A stretch of 64,000 bases of DNA from Theocolax elegans (GCA_026168455.1 CM047431.1:9756943-9820942); one strand, 5' to 3'. Shown: positions 44,920 to 57,046, numbered from the stretch's first letter. Translations and numbers: made by a program. The notes: generated by a model not told the origin, from the sequence alone.

Positions 44920-45068
44920 GAAAAGGGATTTCAATTCCCATTCCATCGAGAAAAAGAGAAGAAAATAGCAAAAGGGAAATTAATAAAGAATGTGAAATGG
45001 ATGAAAACATTACAAAATTAAGAAAAATTGGTTCGAAAGAAAATATATCTTCTGTGGAGAAGAAACCT
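44920..45068 (+). CDS. Candidate internal coding exon of a host gene
   Basis: 149 bp between an acceptor (tttataattatAG) and a strong donor (CCT|GTAAGT). Only one of three frames is open: two leftover bases then 49 codons of charged, Ser/Lys/Glu-rich sequence (KGISIPIPSRKREENSK... NISSVEKKP), ending on a codon boundary. The composition resembles the disordered N-terminal part of nuclear proteins. It might belong to the BEN-like gene at 62251-62967 on the same strand, but that exon's upstream frame does not join in phase, so this is unproven. Confidence 0.45.
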
Positions 45069-45677
45069 GTAAGTTATTCTCTTTCTGTTTATTATATTGT
45101 TATTTTATGATATTGTCACACGACACGTGGTATTTTAATATGAAAAGAACAAACTTACTTCTCAGTCAATCTTAATCATTGCTTTCCATAGTTTATTTTG
45201 CCGTTTAATATCCCGTTTTTACTTGGTGATCCTTAATTTTGGAAGTCAGTGTCAAATTTTTTATATTTCCTGACTAATAGGTATATATGTGCGTGTGTAT
45301 TCCCTGAGTGTTAATAATGATTTATTATAGTAATAAACAATCTAGAATTTTTTGATACTTTTATTTGTAAAAAATATTTTAATATTACGTTTCTTTTTAA
45401 AACTATAATATTTATATTTCTTGATATTTAAAAAAAAATTTATGTCAAACTAAGAAATAAGTTTATTTGCAACACATGTTTTGCTATAGCGTTAGCAATT
45501 ACAAATTAAAATTACATATGGTATTTTTTGATGTTATTGAGCAAACTAATCAAATTGATTCAATTTTGTAACAAAAACTGTGCATTAACTAAAAATATAT
45601 GTTCACCATAAAGTATAAATTTTTAGAATGTTCACGTTTGATATGTGTACTAGGCTGAACTACACTAGACTCTTTAA
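45069..45677 (+). other. Intron-like A/T-rich sequence
   Basis: Follows the splice donor at 45069; no other feature seen. Confidence 0.3.
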
Positions 45678-46058
45678 GGCGATGTGATACCCAAATTACA
45701 GGAACCTACATCTAAAATCCCAAAAATTTAAAAAACTAATGGAATTAAAAATTTGAAAAAATTTACAGGTAATGTTGAAAGCAAATAGAATACCGTTACA
45801 GAGCGATTTTTTCAAAATAATTAATTTAAAACGAATTATATCGAAATAACCATTTTTTGGTCGGTAATATATAGCTAAAAGCAAAGCTGCACGGCTGCTC
45901 AAAAATTTCGTTGATTTATTGATAAAAAAAATTTTAAAAAATTCATAGACTATCTTTAATGTAAATACAACACCGTTACAGAGCGTTTTTTCGATAAAGT
46001 ATACTGTTTGCTTGATAAAAAATAAATACTGATTTTGTTTTAATGGGTTTACATCTCC
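45678..46058. mobile_element. Palindromic MITE with TTAA duplication
   Basis: 381 bp between TTAA copies (45674-45677, 46059-46062), with ends ggcgatgtgatacccaaa and the complement of ggagatgtaaaccca. Internal 'cattttttggtcggtaat' is shared with the MITE at 53072-53410. Confidence 0.7.
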
Positions 46059-46062
46059 TTAA

Positions 46063-47395
46063 GTTTTAAGATAACTGATGACAGTATCTCTGACTTCAAA
46101 GGGTCCGTGTAGTACTTGGGTGCCAATTTCTCATGACCAGATTGCTCACTTGAAAAGAAACCATACGCCTATTTTTGTTGTAGACTTTCTCTTAACATCT
46201 CTGTTCTTCATCTATGTATTTATGCACTAGATTCCGAAGTGCATCGAGCCGTCTGAGTTGATTTAACCACATTTCGGTGTCGATGGGAATTTTAATCGCT
46301 TTTTTTCAACCTCTCTGCGAAGACTCTTCACAGGTTGAGGGTAAAGTCCAAAATTAATGAAAGGTAGAGAAACTTTCGTACTTCATTGCGTTGCAGTATT
46401 GATAGCATGACGGAATTCATGTAGGTATTCATCCCAGCTACGATGATCAGACTCCACAAAGGCCTCGATAATTGTCTTTAACGTCCTATTAGTACGCTCG
46501 ACGTTGGTTTGTAGTCGGTAAGGAGGAGACGTGATCTGTTTTATCTCGTAATCCTCAAGAAATTGTATCACCTTATTATTGACAAACTCTTTACCAGTAT
46601 AATAATATAATTTGGAGTATAATAATATAATAATATATATAATAAATATATATATTAATATATAGTGTATAATAATATATTTTGGAGTACCAGTATATAT
46701 TTCTATTGGCTATGAGGTAGTTCCGTTATGTCTCATGCAACCACAGCCCACAGTCTCTCAATATTTCGTTTGCCCATCAAACCTTGCGGGTCCGCCTGCG
46801 AGACTTTGTAACGCTGGTAGTCTGTACATTGCATAACGATTTTCCGAACGCCAAGATAGACGCCTGGTTAATAATAGTCTCGTGCTGAGGAATCTTAATA
46901 TCTGACTCTTGATCAATAAAACCTCGAACACTTTTTGTTCAATTCAAGTCCTGCGTCTATCAGTTTTCTTAGAAGTATTTCCAACCATTTTTAGCGTTCC
47001 TCAAATGTTTCGGTTATAACAATTAAATCGTCCAGGTAACCAAATACATGAGGTTCAACTTCATGGCCAAAGAGTGCATTGATTAACCGAGCAAATGTCA
47101 TTGGTGAATTCATCAGTTCGAAAGGCATTCTTGCGAGCTGTCATAATTCAGAACCAAGCACAGCAAAGACGGTGTAATGTCGGCTTGCGACATCAACACT
47201 TGGAAGTACGCCCTCTTCAAATCAATCTTCGAGATCAATTTGGTATTGTGCAACTTATACAGAATCGATTCCATAATCGGTAACAGATATGAGTTACGTC
47301 TAGCTATCGCATTCAGATCTCGAAAGTCTATGCAAAAATGCATATAGCTACCTTCGTCTTCGTGGATAATTACTGAAGCAGCAGACCAATCATTT
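46063..47395 (-). pseudogene. Ty3/gypsy-like polyprotein remnant: RT and integrase
   Basis: On the minus strand, 47395-46930 encodes NDWSAASVIIHEDEGS, CIDFRDLNAIARRNSYLLP, KIDLKRAYFQV and the catalytic GYLDDLIVI (~47033-47052), all of Ty3/gypsy RT. 46860-46600 is decayed RNase H/integrase with a (TA)n insertion near 46600-46690. 46571-46250 encodes integrase: PYRLQTNVERTNRTLK, HEFRHAINTATQ and PQPVKSLRREVE. Multiple stops and frameshifts make it a dead element. The upstream part of the RT continues beyond the foldback element at 51972. Confidence 0.85.
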
Positions 47396-48745
47396 GCGGG
47401 AAACGGATCTTTATTAAACTCTAGGACATTTTTTCTACTATAATAGATATAAACAAATAATGAAAAATCTCGACAAAAATACTCTTAACTTTGAATGCTT
47501 GCAACTCGGAAACGAGTAAAGGTGTACATTCAAACTTAAGTTCAGAAAAAAACTGAGATCTAGTAAATATATTTCAAACAAAAGAGAAGCTCAAATATCT
47601 TAATTTAGTCAAAAGTTATGAAAGTAATAAGAAGTAGACGAAATTTCGGCTTAAAAAATGATTAAATTTTAATGCTAAATTTTCATTAAAATTTCGTCTA
47701 TTTTTTATTTCTTCCGTACATTCTAAACCCAAAAGTTGAAAAACTGGAAGTAAAAAGATTAAAATCTGCATTTTAATTCTTATAAAACATTAAAACGCAA
47801 ATTTTAATCCTTAAAGAGAATTATACATAGGTTTCAATCTTTAGACGATTTAATTGCATCCATTTCAACTTTTGTTAAAGATTAAAATGCACATTTTAAT
47901 CTTTATAGAGTGGAAAAACCCAAATGGATTTCTGAAAAAATTAATTTTGTGTTTTTAAACTTTTCCTAAAAATTAAAATGCACATTTTAATCTTTGTAAA
48001 GTTGAAAAACTCAAATGGGTTTCCGAAAAGATTAATTTTGTGTTTTCAAACTTTTGTTAAAGATTAAAATAAAAATTTTAATCTTTGTAAAGTTGAAAAG
48101 CTCGACTACATTTGCGAAAAGATTAATTTTGTGTTTTCAATCTTTTGTTAAAGATTAAAATGCAGATTTTAATCTTTGTAAAGTTGAAAAGTTCGACTGG
48201 ATTTGCGAAAAGATTAATTTTGTGTTTTTAAACTTTGGCTAAAGATTAAAATATACGTTTTATTTTTTGTAAGGTTGAAAAACTCAAATAGATGTCCGGA
48301 AAGATTAATTTTGTGATATCAAACTTTTGCTTAAGATTAAAATGCACGTTTTAATCTTTTGCTGTTGAAAAACGCAAATGGACTTCTGGAAAGATTAATT
48401 TTTTGACTTTAATCTTTTGTTAAATGTAAAAATGAACGTTTAAATTGTAGCACAATTTATCACTAAAAATACAAAACTGTCGGATAAAAGTTACACAGAT
48501 GTACGGCAAAATTTATAATCTAGCAGGCTAATTTTTACTATGCTGGAGGGTGATTTTTGCTAGACAGCCAGTTTGTCGCAGGTTTACTATCTTTACAAGG
48601 TAAAAATTATTAGAAATTTTTCTCCGTGTATAAATTTCTAAAATTTTTCAATATTCTAAGTTTTTTTGCTATATTTATTTGAATAAAATTAATTTATTTT
48701 AAAATTTGTAGGAAAAGATTAAAAGAAGTGTTAAAAGACAAAAAA

Positions 48746-48912
48746 GTGAGTCTACGGTGAATAAAGTTGCTCTATGAGCAATAAAATGGGTCTACGCTGA
48801 ATAAAATGAGTCTACGGAGAATAAAATGAGTCTACGGGGAATAAAGTAAGTCTACGGGGAATAAAGTAAGTCTACGGGGAATAAAATAAGTCTACGGGGA
48901 ATAAAGTAATCA
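48746..48912. repeat. 20-bp tandem repeat, gtctacggggaataaagtaa type
   Basis: Eight degenerate copies of a 20-bp unit inside the foldback core; isolated 'aataaagtggacttttc'-like relatives recur to ~49570. Confidence 0.8.
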
Positions 48913-50356
48913 AAGTAATAAAATGCAATTTTACTCCCTCCGTAGTGGTCAATAAAGTGGACTTTTCAGATGGTTAGGGTGAAAAAGTCATTTATTTTAA
49001 TCAATTTTAGATTAGATTCGAACGAAATTCACCAATCATTAAATTGTTGTTATTATTCTTGTCGAATAAAGTGGCCTTTTTGAGGATGATTTGAGTGCAA
49101 AATTTTATATGAACTTCGGGAGTAAAAGGCGGTTAAGCCTCGTTGAAGCTCTGGCAGAAACCTTCATCCCGGGAATAAACGCCTACTTTATTCCCTTGGT
49201 GCATAAATAACTATTACACCCGCTACATCACAACAGCGAGCGCAAAAGTGCTGCTTTAGTCCCTATTTTTAGGCCGCAAAAACGCGATTTGCGTGCATCT
49301 GTTACAAAAATAATTGTTTTCTTCAGTTCTTGTGAGTAAAGGATTAAACTTACTATTTTTACACTGTGCATACTAAATGAGTGAACTTGAAGTACGAAAA
49401 ATGAATCGAGGCGAGAAATATTTTGTCTCTTGAATAATATGTCTATACTGGCCTATATGTACATATGTATATATAATATTCAATGCACAACGCCCAAGTC
49501 ATTGGTACGGTGTAATTCTCGGAGTACCACCTGTTTGCATGAAATAATATTTTGTAATAAGGGAGTAAAGTGAGCTTTTTTAGACTAAGCGTGGATTTGC
49601 AATACGATTCGAACGCGAGTCAAAACGAGCTGAAGGCGAGATTTGCGAATCGAAGACCAATACTGCAACCACATGAGGTAACGTAGCCAGCTCACGTAGC
49701 GTTTGGTGCGCATCATATTTATGTGAGAAGTGCATGATTTTGAGTGCTTTTACCAACCACGACGCGGTTACTACTACTAATTACATAAGAATCACGGAAT
49801 CGTGTATATACACTCATACAAATACGCCACTTACCTGCGCGCTTGTTCTCGCATGCACATACATAAATAATATTGGGCATTACTATTAATCGTGTTTCAC
49901 TCACGATGTGTTATAATAGTATACGATACACGTGCACGGAGCAGATGAGAAGCAACTCTCATCTCTTTCGCTCACTTCTATCGTAATGTACTATTTGTAC
50001 TTTTAAACAGCAGAATTAGAAAAACATGGACTTAAGTCGTTAGACAAACTGCATGTTTTGCTTAAATGTCTAAATTTCCGCAGATTGTATCCCAACTGCA
50101 TGACAGTATATATATGCTTAAGTTACCAAATTATCAAAAAGGCTATTTTAAGAAACTATGACACAAGTCGTAATGCCTCACCACAGATATAATATTAGTA
50201 ATTTTTGATACTAGGGTGAAAATCATCTTTCGCACGTGTATCGAATATTATTGTTTGATATCGTGATAACGCAGTAGGGCGTAAAATCGCATTTTACGCA
50301 CACTGTATCAACAAATATATAAACACATGAATCTACATTATACCTCTATAGATATG

Positions 50357-50408
50357 CGGAACAAAAAGTAATTGTTCCGCTAGTTTACTTAATTTACTTT
50401 TTGTTCCG
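50357..50408. other. 15-bp perfect inverted repeat
   Basis: cggaacaaaaagtaa (50357-50371) is complementary to 50394-50408, with a 22-nt loop that repeats part of the motif (ttgttccg). Confidence 0.6.
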
Positions 50409-51971
50409 GAATGAATAAAAGACCAAATATGTTTTTGACATGCAGGTTTTACAACCCCGCGCTATAGGTCAGCAAACTCACCCGCAGACATAATCAATTC
50501 CTTATTTACTCCCTTAGTGGATAATGCACTATTAACTAGTAATTAATATCTTCCTCCATGATGATTATTCTGTTACTGAGATAGCTATGTAAGTTAACTA
50601 TTAATTATATTGTTAATTAATTATATACGAATAATTAGATCTCAATTATACCGTATAGTTGTTAATAGCTTCAACATTTTTTTTTCATCTTCTCCATATA
50701 ATATATTTTAATTATCCAACAATCATTAAATTTTTTATTGTAAATAACGTAATTTAGTTAATGATCGAATTTTAATTGTTAATTATAAAGAAGTTTATAA
50801 TTAACAGATAAATATTAATTATTGTCAAATTGTCAAGTATTTAATAATTAAACAAATAATTATGAATTATTTGTTAATTGATATACCATTTTAATTAATT
50901 ATTTACATCCCTGTACTAAATATTCAATGAGTAGTTCATCAATTTTGTATTTTTAGTGATAAATTGTGTTCATTTAAACGTTCATTTTTACATTTAACAA
51001 AAGATTAAAGTCAAAAAATTAATCTTTCCAGAAGTCCATTTGCGTTTTTCAACAGCAAAAGATTAAAACGTGCATTTTAATCTTAAGCAAAAATTTGATA
51101 TCACAAAATTAATCTTTCCGGGCATCTATTTGAGTTTTTCAACCTTACAAAAATTAAAACGTATATTTTAATCTTTAGCCAAAGTTTAAAAACACAAAAT
51201 TAATCTTTTCGCAAATCCAGTCGAACTTTTCAACTTTACAAAGATTAAAATCTGCATTTTAATCTTTAACAAAAGATTGAAAACACAAAATTAATCTTTT
51301 CGCAAATTTAGTCGAGCTTTTCAACTTTACAAAGATTAAAATCTGCATTTTAATCTTTAACAAAAGTTTGAAAACACAAAATTAATCTTTTCGGAAAACC
51401 ATTTGAGTTTTTCATCTTTACAAAGATTAAAATGTGCATTTTAATTTTTAGGAAAAGTTTAAAAACACAAAATTAATCTTTTCAGAAATCCATTTGGGTT
51501 TTTCCACTCTATAAAGATTAATTGTGCATTTTAATCTTTAACAAAAGTTGAAATGGATGCAATTAAATCGTCTAAAGATTGAAACCTATGTATAATTCTC
51601 TTTAAGGATTAAAATTTGCGTTTTAATGTTTTATAAGAATTAAAATGCAGATTTTAATCTTTTTACTTCCAGTATTTCAACTTTTGGGTTTAGAGTGTAG
51701 CTTTCGACTAAATTAAGATATTTGAGCCTTTTTTTCAGAATATATCTACTCGATCTCAGTTTTCCTTTGAACTTAAGTTTGAATGTACACCTTCACTTGT
51801 TTACGAGTTTCAAGCAATCAAAGTTCTCAAGAGTATTTTTGGCGAGATTTTTCGTTATTTGCTTTTATCTATGGTAAGAAAGAGCATTAGATTCTATACC
51901 TTCGAGTTTATTCATATTTGTATAGTAAAAAAAAATCCTAGGATTTGGTAAAGATTCGTTTTCCACAGGGT

Positions 51972-52450
51972 TGGTCCTCTCCTAGTCAGTTCAATTATTC
52001 CTTTCTCAAACTTTTTCTTGACTTTCTGCTGGGCGAATTCAAAGACTTTGGGTGACATACGTCTTGGTTTGCGGTGTACTGGTCCTGCACCTGGCTCTAC
52101 TTCGACATGATGCTCGATCATCGTAGTAATACACATCACCCAGTGGTGGTAATAAGCTCTTAAGTAGCTTCCTTACACTTTTTCGCCAGAGTGCTTCGCC
52201 AAGTTTAACTTTGCTGCTCCAATGTTGGAAAATGTCCACAGCGAGGATCATCAAGTGTTCCATGCTCTTGACTATTCTCAATTGGATATTACCGTCTAGG
52301 TCTTCAATTCCAAATAGAATATCTAGTAAACCTAGGACTTTCAGTGCTGATCAAAGAGTGTTTTGAAGTCCTCACCAAGTCTCACCGAAAATAGTTAACG
52401 GTTTTCGGAGTGCATTCCCGCAACTTAGTCTTCGGTGTGACCGTCAGCTA
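51972..52450 (-). pseudogene. Ty3/gypsy remnant, RT N-terminal side
   Basis: Minus strand encodes MIEHHVEVEPGAGPVHRKPR and then VFEFAQQKVKKKFEKGIIEL, the segment just before the RT fingers of Ty3/gypsy elements. It would continue at 47395 if the foldback element were absent. 52140-52450 is the preceding protease/linker region, degraded. Confidence 0.75.
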
Positions 52451-52494
52451 GAGCTGAAGTCGAACTTGTGCCTGTGGACGTTTTCGGAACTTCT

Positions 52495-52510
52495 CCCCCC
52501 CCCCCCCCCC
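52495..52510. repeat. Poly(C) tract
   Basis: 16 consecutive C residues. Confidence 0.9.
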
Positions 52511-53071
52511 TTGCCTTGGACTGTTCCAATCGATAACGATCTGGAACTCTCCAACAACCGACCAAATGAGACTGCAGACCTACGCTCACTTGACATACCA
52601 TGAAATTTTAGATTTATTTGGATCAAAATCTTTCAATTCTGATAGTTGTAAATAAATGTAACTTAAATAACGAAAATATATTTATTTATAACTATATATT
52701 TATTTTAAATTTATTTTAACAATTTAGACCTCATTTAATTGAATTACATCTTAGACAAAATTTAAACAATATCGTTTAATAACAACTTTTATAAGTGACT
52801 ATTATAAATATGCGAAAATATCCGAAAAAACTTCAGGTATTCGCTCACTCTCAGTTAAATATACATTTATAAAATTATGCGATTTTGTTCCCTTTATATA
52901 TAAATTTGTAGATTAAATACAAATATTATTTAAATAAGTATTAACGAAAGTATATTATGCTAATAAATTATATTATATTTAGACAAGTAAATTTTGCTAA
53001 AACATTTAAGCAATTTAAATAATTTATTTTAAAGGTGTTTACGCTAGTTTTTCCGAATCAATCAAACTTAA
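52511..53071. other. Intergenic, A/T-rich
   Basis: No gene seen. Confidence 0.4.
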
Positions 53072-53410
53072 CGAGATGTCAGACTCAAGTTACAGGGATC
53101 TATACCTTTCAATATAAGAATTATGTGTAAAATAAAGCAAAAGCGAGGGCAGGGCGTTTCGATTTTGTAGGAAAAATAAATTTTTTAATAATAATCGATT
53201 AAAAATTTTTCGGTCGGTAATTATTGGTCTCAAAAGGCATGCATTTTCAACGCAAAAATCAGAAATAAATTACAAATTAAAAATCTGAAAAAATTTGAGT
53301 ATGCTGTTTAAAACATGCCTAAGAGCATGACGTTCAGGATTTTTTCAAAAATTTATTCATTTGTTTATAAAACATATTAAATATGACCATTTTCTGAGTC
53401 CGACATCCCC
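53072..53410. mobile_element. Palindromic MITE with TTAA duplication
   Basis: Between TTAA copies (53068-53071, 53411-53414), with ends cgagatgtcagactcaag and the complement of ggggatgtcggactcag. Related internally to 45678-46058. Confidence 0.7.
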
Positions 53411-53429
53411 TTAAATTAAGCGAGGCATT

Positions 53430-53655
53430 GACTGCTCTTTGTCCATTATATTTAGTGGAATTTCGCAGAATAGGCCTTAATTAAATAAAATTTATAAGCG
53501 TTTCGTCCTCGGTTTTCAGTTTGAACTCCTCGGTAAGGAACTGGGGATCTTATCTCAGACACCTATCGCATGATGTGCTGTGACTCCAGCAAGAAGTTAT
53601 GCGACTATATATAAAAGAAGATTATTTAACTATGCTTGCTAGAGAGATTGTCATC
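53430..53655 (-). mobile_element. Diverged copy of the hammerhead-bearing repeat
   Basis: Aligns with 57215-57430 ('ctctttgtcca', 'gcgtttcgtcctcg', 'ctcctcggtaaggaactgg', 'atatatataa'). Its hammerhead (53497-53564, minus) has CCGA in place of CTGA and weakened stems. Confidence 0.7.
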
Positions 53656-54240
53656 TTCTGAAAGAACTGAAGTAAAAATATAAAAAATACTTTTATTTCA
53701 GGTTCATACAATAGCACTGGATTATTTTCCTACGAAAACAATTATTTCTAATACTAAACAATAAAAAAACAATATTAATATAATACATAATTTATAATTA
53801 ATGATACTTTTAAAAATCACAAAATATAATTATTACTCATTTTTTAAAATTTTAATTTTTCTTCAAATATATTTACGTAACAATACGAATGACAAAGTTT
53901 AAACGAAATCACTGATGCATAAGTTGTTTAAAAAGAAGAATGCCTAGCAGAAAAAAATATACTATGTTTAAAATAAAGTAATGACTAATTGATAAACTAC
54001 TCTTAACTACAGAAACAAAAATTTAGTATCTATAAAGTCAAATAATTACGATTTTCAGCTGTTTTTCTCAATGTTAATAATTTTTGAAAATTCGCGTAAT
54101 CCGTACTATATGTAATTGTTCGTCTAACTCTTACACTAATCATTAGAAAATGTGCAGTAATATGTAGTAGACATGCTAGTTTCTGATTGTGCTGACTGTT
54201 GTCCCAATTTGAATGGTTCGAAAACTTAAAAAATATAGTT
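53656..54240. other. A/T-rich intergenic
   Basis: No gene seen; an inverted repeat tgtgacatggcagttct/aactgcatgtcaca lies at 54240-54272. Confidence 0.4.
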
Positions 54241-54299
54241 TGTGACATGGCAGTTCTAACTGCATGTCACATACTTAGTTTATATTTATATTATATATT

Positions 54300-55170
54300 A
54301 AATATTCCAAGGCCCCGTAGCTTATAGGAATTAATTATAAAACTCACTCGGAATCCAGATAGGCTAGATCGTGAGGAAGGAGTACGCACTCCAGTAAAAG
54401 ATACGCATACGCACACAAGCACACAATCACTGTCCCTGTAAAATTCCTGTACAATAATTATCCAGTTGTTGAAGTCGAATCCTGGAGTAGTTGAGTGAGG
54501 TCCTGTTATAAATCCTGTCCCTTATGTCCTGGAGAAGGTGATCGTAGAAGGTAGCAGTTGAGGTAGAACAGATATCATTGGACAGCATCGACAGCAAGTA
54601 AACATCCAGCATCCTCCAAGAAGTAATGGTCCTTCGTTGGTGCAAAACCTCCTTCGAGTACCTGCAACAGTATTAAATAAATCATACTGAATATAAAATT
54701 AGAGTTGAGGAAAGCAGTAGGTTGTCAAAACCTAGTTGCAGGTAAGGAGAAGGAGAGGTGAGTTGAGGTTAGGATATTACTTCCACGAGAGATTAAATTT
54801 AAAGGAAGAAACGACGCTATTTATACATTACCTCGGACAATCTAGCTAGATATTGACTTCATGACTTCAGAGTAAAACAGGCATCTCCGGAACCTGGTGA
54901 GGAAGAAGTAGCTGAGGAAATCTCCAATACAGTGTTGACGTCGTCGTTTCCGCATGCCGCACCTGAAACATATAAACAAACTCGGACGAACTAACAATAA
55001 TACAGGTTATTGTATGGAACGAGAGTATTTTACCGTTTATTGACGTTGTTCCTGTAGATGAGACTCCGGGTTGTTAGTATCCAGCAGTTGAGACGGTGCA
55101 CGGGGACGGAGATGTTCACTGCACATAAACAATACACGCACGTCGGATCGGCCGAGTCAAGCGAACGAGA
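54300..55170 (-). ncRNA. Candidate spliced minus-strand transcript (three exons)
   Basis: Consensus splice sites delimit on the minus strand: exon 1 ending 'aataaacg|gtaaaa' (~55035), exon 2 from 'tttcag|gtgcgg' (~54964) to 'tccgag|gtaatg' (~54834), and a last exon after 'ctgttgcag|gtactcg' (~54660). The last exon ends near an A/T-rich end (~54300). Exon 1 could encode only a 28-codon frame starting MCSEHLRPRAP. No conserved protein is seen, so a long noncoding RNA, or an untranslated part of a gene, is as likely. Base composition is balanced and repeat-free. Confidence 0.35.
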
Positions 55171-55620
55171 GCCAACTGTTGCGCGTGGCGCATGTGCGCG
55201 GACTCGCTGATCGGTACATCACGACGAACTCGGTGATTCCGAGTCGGGCCGTCGAACGAGACGTTAACTTTAACTTTTACCGAGAGTGATTACCTTTTTA
55301 TTAATTGTTTCCTTTTGAGTATCTGCAGGTGAGAATTCCTGCCTCAATTCCCTGTTTTCCAGCTTCCCGAGTAAGCTGTGATTTGTGCGTGCGTGTGCGG
55401 TAATCGCGTGTGCTAAATATATAAATTTTGCCGCGTGAACGTGGCTGGCGACCGTGACTAGTTTGTTCGTTATTTACTGTATTGTTATTATTTTATTAAT
55501 ATTAAAGTTCTAGCTCGAATAAAAGTGTTGTTATATTATTGTATGAGAGCCGTTAACCCTGATCCCCAGTGAACGTGTTTTAAGTTTTACTCCAAATATA
55601 TCACGTAACAATACGAACTA
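55171..55620 (+). other. LTR-like or promoter region
   Basis: GC/CpG-rich sequence with 'ctggcgaccgtgac' (55445-55460), which resembles a tRNA primer-binding site, and a later 'aataaaagtg'. It could be a degraded LTR junction or a divergent promoter for the minus-strand transcript. Nothing decides. Confidence 0.2.
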
Positions 55621-55798
55621 CATAATTTAAACTAAATTAGTAATATAGCGATTATTTATTCTCCTTGTAAGCTTTGATAATATTTATTGACTGCATTATA
55701 TAAATAATAACCTAAACCAATAATAACCCTAAGAAATCGAGCAGAACTTGTTTTGGGTTATAATATTATAATATTAGTATTAATACAATTATAGTATA

Positions 55799-55995
55799 AC
55801 TGTCACTTCTTGTAGACGATGTCCAGGTCTTCGACGTGACTTTCAAGTCATCGGGGCATTATCTACCAGAAGGAACATTACCATGATTTAGAAAAACTGT
55901 CACTTCTTGTAGACAACGTCCAGGTTATCGATACATCATCTACTGGAAGGAACATTACTATAATTTAAAAAAAGAAATTTCATTTCCTTTAGGCG
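55799..55995. repeat. ~95-bp tandem repeat, 2-3 units
   Basis: 'actgtcacttcttgtagac' with 'gtccaggt.tcga' and 'gaaggaacatta' recurs at 55799, 55898 and degenerate at ~55975. Confidence 0.7.
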
Positions 55996-56620
55996 ATGTG
56001 TAGGTCGTCGATAAAAATTGTTGCATGTAAAATAGTCAGCTACATGTAAATTACATGTATCTTGTGACCCAAATCCACATCTTAAATACATCATTCACGA
56101 TGTAGTTTTTATGTGATTGAAATTTATGAGATTGGCATATAATTTATCATTTCACGAAGTTTAGTGTATGTACTTGGTGTACATGAAGTGTAGATAATGT
56201 GTATATAAGATGCACCTATCATGTGACTACCTAAAAATGTATGCAAAGTAATTCTTAAAGAGGAAAACAATAGTTTATTTTATTTTGCTTTTTAACGATA
56301 TAAACTTATTTTTTTATATTTATTATATTAAGGAAATAATATTATAAATATCAAATAATACAATAATAATATTTTTAAATGTAGAGTAAATGTAGTAAAT
56401 ACGTATAAATACCCAGACTTAATTTAATTTATTTATCTGTTTTTAAAAATATACAAGACTTACATCGTCAAACGAAAATATAACATCTTTGTTACACTTT
56501 CATCTTACTCGATAATTGATAATAAATATAATTATTCTTTTTCTTTCGTTTTTACAGGTAACATGTATATATTATTATTAGTAAATACATTAAAACAGAC
56601 AGCATTAATATTATCAATAT
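55996..56620. other. A/T-rich intergenic
   Basis: No gene seen. Confidence 0.4.
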
Positions 56621-57046
56621 TTATGGCTTCATAATTTTACACAAAAAAAAGGTTGGTACAAAAGTGTTTGTCAATGAGCAAAAGAATTCCGGCTCTTTAT
56701 CACACACACTCACAATCGCGAAAACATTACAATTATTACAAAATTGTTGACAACTGGAATGCCTAATGAAAGTTTGAATCAAACCTACTTTTTCTTCATT
56801 ATTTTGTACATATATACAACATGATGAATTAGTTTTCTTTTTGTTAGAACAAATTTCAGCTTCATAATATATACTATGTTTTAAAAGCTTAATGGACTGT
56901 AAACATTTCTCTTTGTTTACGTTAGAAGGTAATGCATCTTCTATAATAATTTTAAGCCTAGTTATTACGCCAACTGCAAAAATATTCTCTTTTATAGCGG
57001 TTAGGTTACGCTGATGTACACAGGATTTAAATATTTTTTTCTTAAA
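56621..57046 (-). CDS. Cys-rich coding fragment or exon, 141 codons, no start
   Basis: Minus-strand frame open from 57046 to a stop at 56621-56623, without an internal Met before the last four residues. That fits an exon or a 5'-truncated gene. It reads NLTAIKENIFAVGVITRLK, then EDALPSNVNKEKCLQ and a Cys cluster (SSCCIYV, HSSCQQFCNNCNVF, FFCS) suggestive of a zinc-binding C-terminal domain. Helical N-terminal part. I do not recognise the family; a transposase C-terminus is one possibility. Confidence 0.45.
   Translation of the reverse strand, partial: FKKKIFKSCVHQRNLTAIKENIFAVGVITRLKIIIEDALPSNVNKEKCLQSIKLLKHSIYYEAEICSNKKKTNSSCCIYVQNNEEKVGLIQTFIRHSSCQQFCNNCNVFAIVSVCDKEPEFFCSLTNTFVPTFFLCKIMKP

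Larger units (their letters stand above)
47396..51971. mobile_element. 4.6-kb foldback element inserted in the gypsy RT
   Basis: It separates gypsy RT coding sequence at 51972-52260 from that at 47395. Inverted arms 47396-48476 and 50937-51971 consist largely of ~120-bp tandem units, which are themselves partly palindromic ('aagattaaaatgc' followed by 'gcattttaatctt'). The 2.4-kb core has no long frame. Fragments of the outer ends occur at 10170-10270 and 24005-24430. Architecture matches Foldback-type elements; the class is not proven. Confidence 0.75.

Noticed and set aside
48746..48912. CRISPR-like short repeats
   Set aside because: Contiguous 20-bp tandem units without spacers in a eukaryotic transposon.
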